The notes under the pieces were generated by a model, which saw nothing but the letters and a program-made list of their open reading frames with translations, was not told the DNA's origin and did not search any database. From an uncultured Christensenella sp. (lineage in GTDB: Bacteria; Bacillota; Clostridia; Christensenellales; UBA1750), in NCBI GenBank assembly GCA_905193155.1, contig CAJJNQ010000017.1, positions 1 to 53,162 on the forward strand: a stretch of 53,162 bases of DNA, in the 5' to 3' direction. The translations under genes and the position numbers were made by a program. Positions 7,346-16,139 of this stretch are shown one piece after another (positions within the stretch are counted from its first letter, which is position 1; each line of letters starts with the position of its first letter).

Positions 7346-8023
7346 TTACGCAAGCTTGCCGTCGATGGTGACGATCTGCACCTTAAGCGGGATGTCCTTT
7401 CCGCAGGCATTCAGCGCGCGCTGCACGGCGTTGACCAGACCGCCACAGCAGGGAACCTCCATGCGCAGGAGTGTGATGGAGCGGATGTCGTTGCGCAGGA
7501 AGATCTGCGCCAGCTTTTCGGCGTAATCCACATCGTCCAGCTTTGGGCAGCCGATCAGCGTGACACGCCCGGCGATGAAGTCGCGGTGGATGTTGGCATA
7601 GGCGTAAGCCGTGCAGTCCGCCGCGATAAGCAGATCGGCGCCTGCAAAATACGGCGCGGAGAGCGGCGCAAGCTTGATCTGCACCGGCCAGTTGAACAGC
7701 TGGCTCTCCATCGTGACGGAGGAAGCGGGCGCGGCGGGGTGCAGTGTTCGGGACTGCGCCGAGGGACAGACAAAGGGCGCGCTCTTCTGTTGCTTGCCGG
7801 CTGCAACCGCCGCCGCGTCATAGGCGGGCGCTTCGCGCTCTACAAAGTGAATCGCGTCCGCCGGGCATGCGGGCAGACAGTCGCCCAGACCGTCGCAGTA
7901 GTCCTCGCGCATCAGCTTCGCCTTGCCGTTCACCATGCCGATGGCGCCCTCATGGCACGCCTGGGCGCACAGGCCGCAGCCGTTGCACTTTTCTTCGTCA
8001 ATCTGTATAATTCTGCGGATCAT
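7346..8023 (-). CDS. 4Fe-4S dicluster ferredoxin-type protein
   Basis: A 225-residue cytoplasmic iron-sulfur protein. Residues 8-60 carry two ferredoxin motifs: C13-x2-C16-x2-C19-x3-C23 (CNGCGLCAQAC) and a variant second motif C43-x5-C49-x3-C53 (CDGLGDCLPACP). A further domain (about 95-225) has scattered cysteines (ADCTAY, IGCPKLDD, VPCCGG) and may bind another cofactor. Related proteins in anaerobes are found beside hybrid-cluster protein and HcpR-like regulators and are thought to act in electron transfer for nitrosative or oxidative stress. Here the divergent neighbour is a Crp/Fnr regulator, fitting that picture, but no hcp gene is present. Confidence 0.87.
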   Translation of the reverse strand: MIRRIIQIDEEKCNGCGLCAQACHEGAIGMVNGKAKLMREDYCDGLGDCLPACPADAIHFVEREAPAYDAAAVAAGKQQKSAPFVCPSAQSRTLHPAAPASSVTMESQLFNWPVQIKLAPLSAPYFAGADLLIAADCTAYAYANIHRDFIAGRVTLIGCPKLDDVDYAEKLAQIFLRNDIRSITLLRMEVPCCGGLVNAVQRALNACGKDIPLKVQIVTIDGKLA

Positions 8024-8044
8024 GTTCGCATCGTCCTTTCGAAA

Positions 8045-8073
8045 TTGATTTTACGCTCTGAGCATACTATACT
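8045..8073 (+). promoter_or_regulatory. SigA-type promoter of the Crp/Fnr gene
   Basis: TTGATT (8045-8050), 17-bp spacer, TATACT (8068-8073). On the opposite strand TATAGT overlaps the same -10 region and could serve the divergent 4Fe-4S gene. Confidence 0.7.
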
Positions 8074-8087
8074 GAAATCAAATTGTA

Positions 8088-8103
8088 TGTTGGAAATCCA
8101 ACA
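8088..8103. promoter_or_regulatory. Palindromic operator between 4Fe-4S and Crp/Fnr genes
   Basis: TGTTGGAAATCCAACA is an inverted repeat with 7-bp arms around a central AA, just downstream of the predicted start of the regulator transcript and upstream of the divergent gene. Size and symmetry fit a Crp/Fnr dimer site, so it is the likely autoregulatory and divergent operator. Confidence 0.7.
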
Positions 8104-8138
8104 AGATGCAGAGGGAAATCGAGGAAAAGGAGAAAAAT

Positions 8139-8786
8139 ATGAACTGCGAGCTGTTTGACGGGATTGAAGGCGAAGAGCTGGAGAAAATGCTGAAATGCTT
8201 GTCGGCGCGGCGGGTAAAGATGGAGCGCGGGCAGACGCTGTTTGCAGAAGGAGAAGCGGCCGGGCAGGTGGGGGTGGTGCTCTCCGGCGCGGTGCAGATC
8301 CGCCAGACCGACCTATTCGGCAACCAGACGATCCTGGCGCATTTGACGGAGGGCGGCATCTTCGGGGAGGCGTTTGCCTGCGCGGGCGTGGCGCGCTATC
8401 CGGTAGACGCGGTGTGCCAGAGCGCCGGGGAAGCGCTGCTGCTCGAGCGCGTGCCGTCGCCCTGTGCGCAGCCCTGTCCTGCACACAGCCGTCTCATCGG
8501 CAACATGATTACTGTGCTTGCGGAAAAAAACGTTCGGCTGATGGATAAAAACCGCATCCTCTCCCGTCGCAGCACGCGGGAGAAGCTGCTGGCTTATCTC
8601 GATATTCAAGCGCGCGCTGCGAGCAGCCGGGAGTTTGAGCTGCCCTTTTCCCGGCAGGAGTTGGCGGACTATCTCTGCGTGGAGCGCAGCGCCATGACCG
8701 TGGAGCTGATGAAACTGGACCGGGAAGGGCTGATTCGGGTCAGAGGCCGAAGGATCGCACTGGGGAGGAGAGAATCCGACGCATAG
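8139..8786 (+). CDS. Crp/Fnr-family transcriptional regulator
   Basis: A 215-residue regulator. Residues about 10-115 form the cyclic-nucleotide-binding-like barrel (GQTLFAEGEAAGQVGVVLSG, then IFGEAFACAG), followed by the dimer helix and a C-terminal winged helix (SRQELADYLCVERSAMTVEL, about 172-200). The sensor domain has the FACAGVxxYPV pattern typical of HcpR-like members rather than the cAMP pocket of Crp. No Fnr-type N-terminal Cys cluster is present. ATG 8139 is chosen for the AGGAAAAGGAG site just upstream; an in-frame ATG at 8106 has no such site. It probably controls the divergent 4Fe-4S protein through the palindrome at 8088. Confidence 0.9.
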   Translation: MNCELFDGIEGEELEKMLKCLSARRVKMERGQTLFAEGEAAGQVGVVLSGAVQIRQTDLFGNQTILAHLTEGGIFGEAFACAGVARYPVDAVCQSAGEALLLERVPSPCAQPCPAHSRLIGNMITVLAEKNVRLMDKNRILSRRSTREKLLAYLDIQARAASSREFELPFSRQELADYLCVERSAMTVELMKLDREGLIRVRGRRIALGRRESDA

Positions 8787-8808
8787 CGTGTCCTTTTGGG
8801 TGGGAATA

Positions 8809-8817
8809 TGCTATAAT
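8809..8817 (+). promoter_or_regulatory. Extended -10 promoter of the PfkB gene
   Basis: TGC followed by a consensus TATAAT (8812-8817); no good -35 is seen. TTGGG (8796-8800) and CCCAA (about 8822-8826) flank the -10 symmetrically and might be an operator. Confidence 0.6.
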
Positions 8818-8849
8818 AAATCCCAAGTTGACGGAAAGAAGGCGCGCTC

Positions 8850-9761
8850 ATGAGCTATGATATGTATCTATACGGCATGATCCTGCGCACCAACAGTTTT
8901 TTGCTGGAGGGTGATTATCCCGAAGCCGATACCTATGCGGAAATTCGGAAGAAATACTCTCTGCCCGGCGGCGAGACGGGCACCTGTGCCACCGTGCTGC
9001 TCGGCCTGGGGCGGTCGGTCAAAATGGACGGCACCTTTATGGGGAAATCCACGATGCCCTTTATAAAGAAATTCTATGAAGGCGCGCCCTGCGATCTTTC
9101 CGGCCTGCATCTGGATGAAACCTTTGACGGGCTGGAGGACAACGTGCTGGTGGCGGGCAATACGCGCACGCCGTTCGGTGAGTTCCGAAAGTTTTATTCC
9201 GATCCCGTGCACCGCTGGAACGCGCCGAAGGCAGAGGACATCGCCGGGGCAAAGGTCGCGGGCATAGATCCCTATTTCCGAGAGGATTCCGTGCGTGCGG
9301 CGGAGATGTGCCGGGAAATGGGCAAGCCCTATGTCACCATCGACTGCGCTTATGACAGCCCCATGCACAGGCTCTCCGCAGTCAACGTCGTGAGCAATGA
9401 ATTCTATCGCGAACACTATAAGCAAGAGGAGCGCGACCAGGTGCTGCAAAAGTACATGGATGCTTCCGATGGGCTGACCATTTTTACCCTCGGCGCAAAG
9501 GAAATCCGCTTCGGCCGCAAGGGCGGCAAGATTCGCTCCTTTGAGCCGTATCAGGTGGATGTAGTGTCCACGCTGGGCGCGGGCGACACCTTCAAGGCGG
9601 GCTGCGTCTACGCATTGTGGGCGGGTATGGACGATCTGTCCACCGTGCGCTTTGCCGCCGCCTGCGCCGCCGTCGCCTGCACGCGCTTCCCGCTGCCGCT
9701 CAACCCGCCGCAGCTGGCTGAGGTGCTGATGTTGATGTCCACACGCGGAAACGTGCTTTGA
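8850..9761 (+). CDS. PfkB-family carbohydrate or nucleoside kinase
   Basis: A 303-residue ribokinase-fold kinase that phosphorylates a sugar-like substrate with ATP. The second PfkB signature is clear: STLGAGDTFKAG at 240-251, with D246 as catalytic base and the GAG anion hole. The N-terminal part keeps the substrate-side Gly pair (SLPGGETGTCATVLLGLG, 37-54). Substrate cannot be named; the N-terminus lacks the usual GExxxD start and begins DMYLYGMILRTNSF. It stands 22 bp upstream of the M32 carboxypeptidase and probably shares its transcript. Confidence 0.88.
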   Translation: MSYDMYLYGMILRTNSFLLEGDYPEADTYAEIRKKYSLPGGETGTCATVLLGLGRSVKMDGTFMGKSTMPFIKKFYEGAPCDLSGLHLDETFDGLEDNVLVAGNTRTPFGEFRKFYSDPVHRWNAPKAEDIAGAKVAGIDPYFREDSVRAAEMCREMGKPYVTIDCAYDSPMHRLSAVNVVSNEFYREHYKQEERDQVLQKYMDASDGLTIFTLGAKEIRFGRKGGKIRSFEPYQVDVVSTLGAGDTFKAGCVYALWAGMDDLSTVRFAAACAAVACTRFPLPLNPPQLAEVLMLMSTRGNVL

Positions 9762-9783
9762 CAAAAAAGAGAAAGGAATAAAA

Positions 9784-11286
9784 ATGACCATGCAGCAGAA
9801 AATCGAACAGTTCAAGGCCGCGCTCAAAAAGATGAAGGCCTATCAGCACGCCATGGGGGTGATGTTCTATGACTTTGAAACCGTGATGCCCAAAGGTGCG
9901 GCGGAGGACTTTGCCGCGCACATGGGCATTCTGTCCGAAGAGGTCTACAAGATGCAGACTGCGCCGGAATTCAAGGCGTTGATCGATGAGCTTTACGAAA
10001 AAAAGGACGGGCTGGATCTCGTCACCCGCCGCGAGGTCGAGGTACTGCGCGAGGACAGCGCCCGTACCGCCTGCATCCCGATGGAGGAATATGTGGACTA
10101 TCAGAAGGTGCAGTCCATGGCGTCCAGCGTCTGGCACGAGGCAAAGGTCAACAACGACTACGCCGCCTTCAAGCCGTATCTGAAGCAGTTGGTGGATTAC
10201 AACCGCAAATTTGCGCTGTATTATGCGCCGGACAAGGACCCTTACGACACGATGCTGGATCAGTTTGAAAAGGGCTTGACCCGCAAGGAGCTGGACGGCT
10301 TCTTCGGCAACCTGCGCGAAAAGCTGCTGCCTTTGATCAACGAAACCAGCGCCCGCCGCGATGAGATTGACGACAGCTTCCTGTTCCGCCACTACCCGGT
10401 GGAGCAGCAGCGCGCGTTTTCCGATTACCTGATGCAGGTGATGGGCATCGACCGCAATTTCTGCACCATCGGCGAAGTAGAGCATCCTTTCACGACCAAT
10501 TTCACCAAGCACGATGTGCGCATCACCACGCACTACTATGAGGACGCGGTGGCAAGCTCGCTCTATTCCGTGGTACATGAGGGCGGCCATGCCCTCTATG
10601 AGCTGCACACCGGCGATGAGCTGAACGATTCGCCGCTGGGCACCGGCACGAGCATGGGCATCCACGAATCGCAGAGCCGCCTGTTTGAAAATATCATCGG
10701 CCGCAGCGAGGAGTTTACCCGCCTGATCTTCCCAAAGATGGAGGAGCTCTTCCCCGAACAGCTCAAGGGCGTGACGGCATGGGATTTCTACCGCGCGGTC
10801 AACAAGAGCGTGCCCTCGCTCATCCGCACCGAGGCGGACGAGCTGACCTATTCCTTCCACATCATAGTGCGCTACGAGCTGGAAAAGCAGCTCATCGGCG
10901 GCACGCTGAGCGTGGACGATCTGCCCGCGGCCTGGAATAAGCTCTATAAGGAATACCTCGGCGTGGATGTCCCGGACGACATCCACGGCGTCTTGCAGGA
11001 CAGCCACTGGTCCGGCGGCAGCTTCGGCTACTTCCCGAGCTACGCCATCGGCAGCGCTTACGGCGCGCAGTTCATGGACGCCATGCGCAAGGATGTGGAC
11101 GTGGACGCGGTGATTCGCTCCGGCGATCTCTCGCCCGTCGTCGATTGGCTGACCGACAAGATCTATCGCTTCGGCATGGTCAAGACTCCGGAGCAGCTGA
11201 TCCGGGATACCTGCGGCGCGCCCTTTGAACCGCAGTTCTATGTGGATTACCTGACCGCGAAGTTCACCGATATCTACGGCCTGTAA
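9784..11286 (+). CDS. M32-family metallocarboxypeptidase
   Basis: A 500-residue zinc carboxypeptidase of the Taq/Pfu family, cytoplasmic, removing C-terminal residues from peptides. The HEXXH motif is HEGGH at 265-269, and the third ligand is E295 in HESQSRLFEN. The family signatures GTGTSMGIHESQSR and FGYFPSYAIGSAYGAQ (near 417) are intact and length is normal. It probably takes part in peptide turnover for amino acid supply. AAAGAGAAAGGAAT provides the ribosome site. The GNAT gene follows after 12 bp, suggesting one operon with the PfkB kinase. Confidence 0.95.
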   Translation: MTMQQKIEQFKAALKKMKAYQHAMGVMFYDFETVMPKGAAEDFAAHMGILSEEVYKMQTAPEFKALIDELYEKKDGLDLVTRREVEVLREDSARTACIPMEEYVDYQKVQSMASSVWHEAKVNNDYAAFKPYLKQLVDYNRKFALYYAPDKDPYDTMLDQFEKGLTRKELDGFFGNLREKLLPLINETSARRDEIDDSFLFRHYPVEQQRAFSDYLMQVMGIDRNFCTIGEVEHPFTTNFTKHDVRITTHYYEDAVASSLYSVVHEGGHALYELHTGDELNDSPLGTGTSMGIHESQSRLFENIIGRSEEFTRLIFPKMEELFPEQLKGVTAWDFYRAVNKSVPSLIRTEADELTYSFHIIVRYELEKQLIGGTLSVDDLPAAWNKLYKEYLGVDVPDDIHGVLQDSHWSGGSFGYFPSYAIGSAYGAQFMDAMRKDVDVDAVIRSGDLSPVVDWLTDKIYRFGMVKTPEQLIRDTCGAPFEPQFYVDYLTAKFTDIYGL

Positions 11287-11298
11287 GAGGCGCAGAAT

Positions 11299-11793
11299 AT
11301 GCTGGACTTTACTCCCCTGGACGGTAAAGATACGGTTGCGGTGAACGAAATGTCGCATTTGGCTACGGACATTGTTCGAGAATACTTCGATCCGCTGATC
11401 GGCAAGGCGCAGAATGACTACATGCTGGCGCGCTTTCAGACTCCGCAGGCCATCGCGGAGCAGATCGCACACGGCAGCCGATACTATTTTGTTCGGGAAA
11501 ACGGGCAGGACGCGGGCTTTGTCGCGTTCTATCCTCGCGACGGCAAGATGTATTTAAGCAAGTTCTACCTGAAAAAGGAAATGCGCGGCAAGGGTTATGC
11601 GCACGAGATGCTGAGCTTTGTGCTGGACGAAACAAAAAAAGCGGGTCTGCCCGCGGTATTCCTCAATGTCAACCGTTACAACGACGCCTGCCGCGCCTAT
11701 GAAGCGCTGGGCTTCACCGTCGCGCGCTATGAGGTCAACGACATCGGCAACGGCTTTGTGATGGACGACGCAGTGTACGAATACACGCTGTAA
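11299..11793 (+). CDS. GNAT-family N-acetyltransferase
   Basis: A 164-residue acetyltransferase with a full GNAT fold. The acetyl-CoA loop is MRGKGYAHEML (R96-G-K-G-Y-A), preceded by the beta4 strand KMYLSKFYLKKE and followed by the C-terminal AVFLNVNRYNDACRAYEALG. It begins 12 bp after the M32 stop with GAGGCGCAG upstream, so it is probably the last gene of that operon. N-terminal amino acid, polyamine or protein substrates are all possible. Confidence 0.9.
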   Translation: MLDFTPLDGKDTVAVNEMSHLATDIVREYFDPLIGKAQNDYMLARFQTPQAIAEQIAHGSRYYFVRENGQDAGFVAFYPRDGKMYLSKFYLKKEMRGKGYAHEMLSFVLDETKKAGLPAVFLNVNRYNDACRAYEALGFTVARYEVNDIGNGFVMDDAVYEYTL

Positions 11794-11799
11794 GTCAAA

Positions 11800-11837
11800 C
11801 AAAAAAGAAGAACGCTGCAAGCGTTCTTCTTTTTTTG
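11800..11837 (+). terminator. Rho-independent terminator
   Basis: Stem AGAAGAACGC / GCGTTCTTCT with loop TGCAA, preceded by A6 and followed by T7 (11800-11837). The A/T flanks let it end the convergent minus-strand operon as well. Confidence 0.92.
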
Positions 11838-11851
11838 CTGTTGATGAAAAT

Positions 11852-12967
11852 CTATTCTTCGACAATGCGGCCAGCATACCAGCCGATGACGCCGTCTTTT
11901 TTGCAGAAATACCCAAAGGGGCAGCGCTGCGGATCGATCAGCGACAGTTTGTCGCCCGGCTGCACGGGCAGGCGGTAATCTGTGACCTCGGCGCAGCGCA
12001 CGGGGGAAGTGCGGGAATAGATATGAGAGGATAAAATATCCATCTCATATCCGGTGCGCAGGTGACGAATGTGTATAATTCCGTCGTTTTCGCGCAGGAT
12101 CTCGATTTCGTTGTCGATCCAATGGATGCAAAAGGAGTGCGGAGAGGCCTCCTGTGCGTCTTGCGCGACGACGGTGGGCAGGCAATCAAACGACGTAAAG
12201 CGGAAGCCGTCCTGCGCAAGATCCGGAATCATCAGCACGTTGATCTGACCGGAGGCCTTCAGCACGCAGCCGCCGTCGATGGAGACGATGCGCTGTTCTT
12301 CCCGCACTAGCGGATTGCAGCAAGAGCGCTCGCTGCCGTAGAGTGCCGCAGGCCAGTGTCCGCAGACCACCCATTTGTCAAATTTCCCTCCGCTGTCCGC
12401 AAAGGCGTCCATACGGAGAAATTCCGCTTGCGGATGCCGCTCCCATTCGCTTTCATCGGCGCAGGGCAGCGCCGCGTGAACGAACACATAGTTCGGCGCG
12501 ATCAGCACCGTGGGCATCTCTTTTAGGAAAGCGATCTCTGACGCGAAGCGCTGTTGCACGGCGGCCAGCGCATCATGATCCCCCGGCGAAAGTCCCAGCG
12601 TGCGCAGCATCTCCGCCGGAAGGCAGCCGTACCAGTCCTTGCGGCTGTCGATGTAGCGGCAAAGCGCTTCCCGCGCCTGCGGATCGGCCGGATTGCCGGT
12701 GAGCGCACGCAGCGCCCTTTGATCGCAGTTGCCCAGCAGACAATGCACCTCCATGCGGCGGGAAAGCCCCATCAGCAGGCGCAGCGTGCCCAAACTGTCC
12801 GGTCCCTTTTCGGTCAGGTCGCCGCAGACGATGAGTCGGTCGGCGAGGGTGAGCCCTGCGGCTGCCAGCGCGCCGGTGAGCATTTCGCTGTGGCCGTGGA
12901 TGTCGCTCAGCGCCAGCGTGCGCCGCCCCGGGCGCGGGTCGATGCGGCGGAGAATGGGCTTAGCCAT
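11852..12967 (-). CDS. Calcineurin-like metallophosphoesterase
   Basis: A 371-residue phosphoesterase. Metal motifs are in order: SDIHG (21-25), GDLTEKG (49-55), GNCD (79-82), VHAALP near 172 and CGHWPAALYG near 206. GNCD with Cys in place of the usual His (GNHE/D) is also seen in YfcE/MJ0936-type phosphodiesterases. The layout resembles PPP-type serine/threonine phosphatases, with about 120 C-terminal residues of predicted beta structure (the last 65 look SH3-like: GDKLSLIDPQRCPFGYFCKK). The target is unknown. It overlaps the end of the upstream YhaM gene by 8 bp, so translation is coupled. Confidence 0.88.
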   Translation of the reverse strand: MAKPILRRIDPRPGRRTLALSDIHGHSEMLTGALAAAGLTLADRLIVCGDLTEKGPDSLGTLRLLMGLSRRMEVHCLLGNCDQRALRALTGNPADPQAREALCRYIDSRKDWYGCLPAEMLRTLGLSPGDHDALAAVQQRFASEIAFLKEMPTVLIAPNYVFVHAALPCADESEWERHPQAEFLRMDAFADSGGKFDKWVVCGHWPAALYGSERSCCNPLVREEQRIVSIDGGCVLKASGQINVLMIPDLAQDGFRFTSFDCLPTVVAQDAQEASPHSFCIHWIDNEIEILRENDGIIHIRHLRTGYEMDILSSHIYSRTSPVRCAEVTDYRLPVQPGDKLSLIDPQRCPFGYFCKKDGVIGWYAGRIVEE

Positions 12968-13925
12968 GGGCTTGTTCTTCGTCCAGATCGGGATGATAGA
13001 GCTTGCGGCCTTCCAGCGCGCGCACGCGGTCGGAGAACGCGCCGCGCGGCGTGGCCAGCAGCGCTTCGTGCATGCAGTACATCCGCGCGTCCATCATGTC
13101 CAGCAGGTGCAGCATCTGCGCCTCGGGGAAGAGCGGCGGCTTGGGAGAGCCGTATTCCGGCGTTTCGTGGTGGGAGAGCACCATGTGTTCCACGAGCAGC
13201 TGCGTCTCCTGCGAAAGCCCCAATTCCTTGCAGACCTCCGCGATGTGCGCCACACCCTCGACGATGTGCCCCAGCAGGTTGCCCTCTTTGGTATATTCCG
13301 TCGCGATGCCGAATTCCGCTGCGCCCAGCTCGTCCATCTTGCAAAGATCGTGCACGATCACGCCGCACAGCAGCAGGCTGCGGTTGAGGTAGGGATAGAT
13401 GGGCAGCAGCGCTTCCGCCGCGTGCAGCATCGTGGTGGTGTGGTGCAGAAGCCCGGAGCGTTCCGCGTGATGAAAGCTCACCGCGGCGGGCCAGAAGAGC
13501 AGCTTTTCCCGCTTTTCCTCGATCAGGTGCACGGCCAGCTTGGAAAACTCCTCATTGCGCAGGGATTTGGCGCAGGCGAGCAGCTCATCGTACATCTCCT
13601 GCGGGTCGCGCGGCGCGGTGGGCACGAGGTCCTCCCAAACGATCTCCTCCGGCTGCGCGGCGCGGATGCGGTCGATGCGCAGCTGTAATTTTCCGTTGAA
13701 CTCCGTGATCAGCCCCTTGACGCGCACCGGGGTATTCACCGGCGGCAGCACCGCGCCGTCCTGCCAATTCCAGGCTTTGGCGTTCATCTCGCCTGTGGCG
13801 TCCATCACCGTCAGATCCAGATACAGCCCGCCGTTGGAGGACTTGCGCGCCGCTACCGTCTTGACCAGCATCACGCCGTCGAGCAGGTCGTCCTTGCGGC
13901 GGTAGGCAAGATTGATTTTTTCCAT
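12960..13925 (-). CDS. yhaM: 3'-5' exoribonuclease YhaM-type (OB fold plus HD domain)
   Basis: A 321-residue protein. Residues 12-88 form an OB nucleic-acid-binding fold (GVMLVKTVAARKSSNGGLYL ... VRVKGLITEF). The HD metal-dependent nuclease domain spans about 150-290, with H153 and H161, the HD pair H192-D193 (GVIVHDLCK), H243 and the SHHE motif. Length and order match YhaM/CBF1, a 3'-5' exonuclease in RNA turnover and possibly DNA replication. It forms a two-gene operon with the metallophosphoesterase. The start ATG at 13925 has GAAAGGACG upstream. Confidence 0.9.
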   Translation of the reverse strand: MEKINLAYRRKDDLLDGVMLVKTVAARKSSNGGLYLDLTVMDATGEMNAKAWNWQDGAVLPPVNTPVRVKGLITEFNGKLQLRIDRIRAAQPEEIVWEDLVPTAPRDPQEMYDELLACAKSLRNEEFSKLAVHLIEEKREKLLFWPAAVSFHHAERSGLLHHTTTMLHAAEALLPIYPYLNRSLLLCGVIVHDLCKMDELGAAEFGIATEYTKEGNLLGHIVEGVAHIAEVCKELGLSQETQLLVEHMVLSHHETPEYGSPKPPLFPEAQMLHLLDMMDARMYCMHEALLATPRGAFSDRVRALEGRKLYHPDLDEEQAHG

Positions 13926-13944
13926 GAATTTCGTCCTTTCGCGT

Positions 13945-13973
13945 TTCCAAATGGAAGATGCTTATGCTATACT
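13945..13973 (+). promoter_or_regulatory. Promoter of the ApgM gene
   Basis: Weak TTCCAA (13945-13950), 17-bp spacer, extended -10 TGC-TATACT (13968-13973), 49 bp before the ATG. Confidence 0.6.
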
Positions 13974-14021
13974 CTATGATAACATAAAAATGCCCCGAGA
14001 ACAAAGGAGAGCGTGTAATTT

Positions 14022-15248
14022 ATGAAATATGTATTGGTCATCGGCGACGGCATGGCGGATTTCCCGGTGGAAGAGCTGAGCGGCAAAACCCCTTTGCAGG
14101 CGGCGAAAAAGCCTGTGATTGACCGTTTGGCAGGGCAAGGGCTGGTGGGCGAGGTGCGCACCGTGCCGCGCGGCGTGCCCGCGGGCAGCGATACCGCCAT
14201 TTTGAACATCTTCGGCTATGACCCGCGCCTGGTCTATACCGGCCGCTCCCCGCTGGAGGCTGCGGGCTCCGGTGTGAAGATGGAAAAGGGCAATATCTCC
14301 TTCCGCTGCAACCTGGCGGCGATTACCGAGGACGGGGACGAATACGAAGGGCAGACCATGCTCTCCCACAGCGGCGGCGCCATCGACGGGCAGGACGCGA
14401 TGCAGCTGATGAACGACCTGATCGCAGAGCCTTCCTTTGCAGCGCTACTGGAAAAACACGGCATGAGCTTCACCGTCAATCCCTCCTATCGCCACATCGC
14501 GGTGCTCAAAACCGGCAGCGACAAGGTGGAAACCACGCCGCCGCACGACATTTTGACCCGACCCATCGCGCAATACCTGCCCAAGGGCGAGGGCGACAAA
14601 ATGCTGCGCGAAATCATGAGCGCATCGTGGCGTATTCTCAAAAAGCACCCCATCAACAACGAGCGCCGCGCTGCGGGCAAGATGCCGGCCAATTCTCTCT
14701 GGTTCTGGGGGCAGGGCAGCGCTGTGCAGCTGGACGAGTTTGAAAAGAAATACGGCCACAGCGGCGATGCGATCACGGCGGTGCCGCTGGTGGCGGGCAT
14801 TGCGGAGCTGGCGGGACTGAAGCACACGCCGGTGGACGGTGCGACGGGCGAGATCGACACCAACTATGTCGGCAAGGTGCAGGCGGCGCTGAATGCCCTC
14901 AAAAAGTATGATTTTGCCGCGCTGCACATCGAAGCGCCCGATGAATGCGGCCACGCGGGAAACGCAAAGGAAAAGGTGCGCGCCATTGAGCTGATCGACA
15001 GCGAGGTGTTCGCGCCCCTGCTGAAGGGATTGGACAACATGGGGGAGCGCTACCGCATCCTGTTCCTTTCCGACCACTATACGCCCATCTGCACCCGCAC
15101 GCACGACGGCACGCCCGTGCCCTATCTGCTCTACGACAGCGGCGTGAAAACCCAGCGTGGACTGCCTTATTGCGAGGAATCCGCCGCGGCGGTGGGCAAT
15201 CGCTTGGAAGAGGGCACGGCGCTGATGCCGCTGCTCTTCGGGCTGTAA
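14022..15248 (+). CDS. apgM: 2,3-bisphosphoglycerate-independent phosphoglycerate mutase, archaeal type
   Basis: A 408-residue ApgM-family protein of the alkaline phosphatase superfamily, interconverting 3- and 2-phosphoglycerate in glycolysis, or possibly acting as a homoserine-kinase-like relative. The N-terminal metal site VLVIGDGMADFP and the catalytic region GVPAGSDTAILNIFGYDP (with the Ser nucleophile) are intact, as are HIEAPDECGHAGN and LFLSDHYTP near the C-terminus, which complete the two-metal centre. Length is normal for the family (about 400). It is the first gene of a plus-strand run with the HAD phosphatase and the FAD enzymes. Confidence 0.94.
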   Translation: MKYVLVIGDGMADFPVEELSGKTPLQAAKKPVIDRLAGQGLVGEVRTVPRGVPAGSDTAILNIFGYDPRLVYTGRSPLEAAGSGVKMEKGNISFRCNLAAITEDGDEYEGQTMLSHSGGAIDGQDAMQLMNDLIAEPSFAALLEKHGMSFTVNPSYRHIAVLKTGSDKVETTPPHDILTRPIAQYLPKGEGDKMLREIMSASWRILKKHPINNERRAAGKMPANSLWFWGQGSAVQLDEFEKKYGHSGDAITAVPLVAGIAELAGLKHTPVDGATGEIDTNYVGKVQAALNALKKYDFAALHIEAPDECGHAGNAKEKVRAIELIDSEVFAPLLKGLDNMGERYRILFLSDHYTPICTRTHDGTPVPYLLYDSGVKTQRGLPYCEESAAAVGNRLEEGTALMPLLFGL

Positions 15249-15320
15249 GCAAAAGCAAACGGGCGCGGGGGCGAACGGCCTTCCGCGCCTTACTTTGACA
15301 AAAGGGGGAGGGCATGGCGC

Positions 15321-16139
15321 TTGCGAACTTTGTATCTGACCGATCTGGACGGCACGCTGCTGGGACGCGGCGCCCGCCTTTCGGCTTTCTCCCGTGCCGG
15401 GCTGGAAAGGCTCTATGATGCGGGCGTTGCTGTCACGGCGGCGACGGCGCGCTCCTGGTCGGCGTTGGATGTGCTGCAGGGGGTGCGCTTTCGCGCGCCG
15501 ATGATCCTGCTGGGCGGCGCGCGGATTTACGATGCCGAAAGGCGGAAAATCCTCTTTGAGCAAACCCTGCCGGAGCAAAGCGCCGCTGCGGCGCTGCACC
15601 GCCTTCGGGACGCGGGGCTGTCGCCGCTGATCTATACGCAGAATGCCCGTGACGAGCAGAAAATCTATTACGAGGACGGGGCAGATGAAGCGCTGCGCGG
15701 CTATGTTTCGCAGGAGACGAGCGGCGGTGATAACCGTTTTGCGCGGGCGGAGCGCTTGGAGGAGCGCTTTGGCGAAAAGCTGTTTTATCTGACGGCGCGC
15801 GGCGAAGAGGGCAAGCTGCGCCCCATTGTCGAGGCGCTGAAAGAGCAGGGAATCTATGCGCACCTGTATTTCGACGTGCGGCGCGCGGACATCTGCTGCA
15901 TCGAGGTGTGCGCGGTGTCCAAAGCGGAAGGCGTGCGGCAGCTTCGGCGCATCACGGGCGCGGAGCGCATCGTCGCCTTTGGGGACAACGGCAACGACCG
16001 GGAATTGTTCGCCGCCGCAGAGGAGCGCATCGCCGTGGGAAACGCCAGGCCGGAATTGAAGGCCATGGCGGATTGCGTAATCGGGGAAAACGAGAGCGAC
16101 GCCGTTGTGCGAACCATATTGGAAAGGGAAGGCCTGTAA
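15321..16139 (+). CDS. HAD-superfamily Cof-type phosphatase
   Basis: A 272-residue cytoplasmic sugar-phosphate or nucleotide phosphatase. Motif I is DLDGTLL with nucleophile D8 and D10; motif IV is GDNGND at 221-226; the C2-type cap lies between about 85 and 190. The start is TTG at 15321, supported by AAAGGGGGAGG just upstream; the nearby ATG at 15314 is in another frame. The stop codon TAA is directly followed by the ATG of the next gene with no spacing, so translation of the two is coupled. Confidence 0.9.
   Translation: MRTLYLTDLDGTLLGRGARLSAFSRAGLERLYDAGVAVTAATARSWSALDVLQGVRFRAPMILLGGARIYDAERRKILFEQTLPEQSAAAALHRLRDAGLSPLIYTQNARDEQKIYYEDGADEALRGYVSQETSGGDNRFARAERLEERFGEKLFYLTARGEEGKLRPIVEALKEQGIYAHLYFDVRRADICCIEVCAVSKAEGVRQLRRITGAERIVAFGDNGNDRELFAAAEERIAVGNARPELKAMADCVIGENESDAVVRTILEREGL

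Noticed and set aside
9700..11472. 590-codon minus-strand frame
   Set aside because: Mirror of the M32 carboxypeptidase; no recognisable domain.
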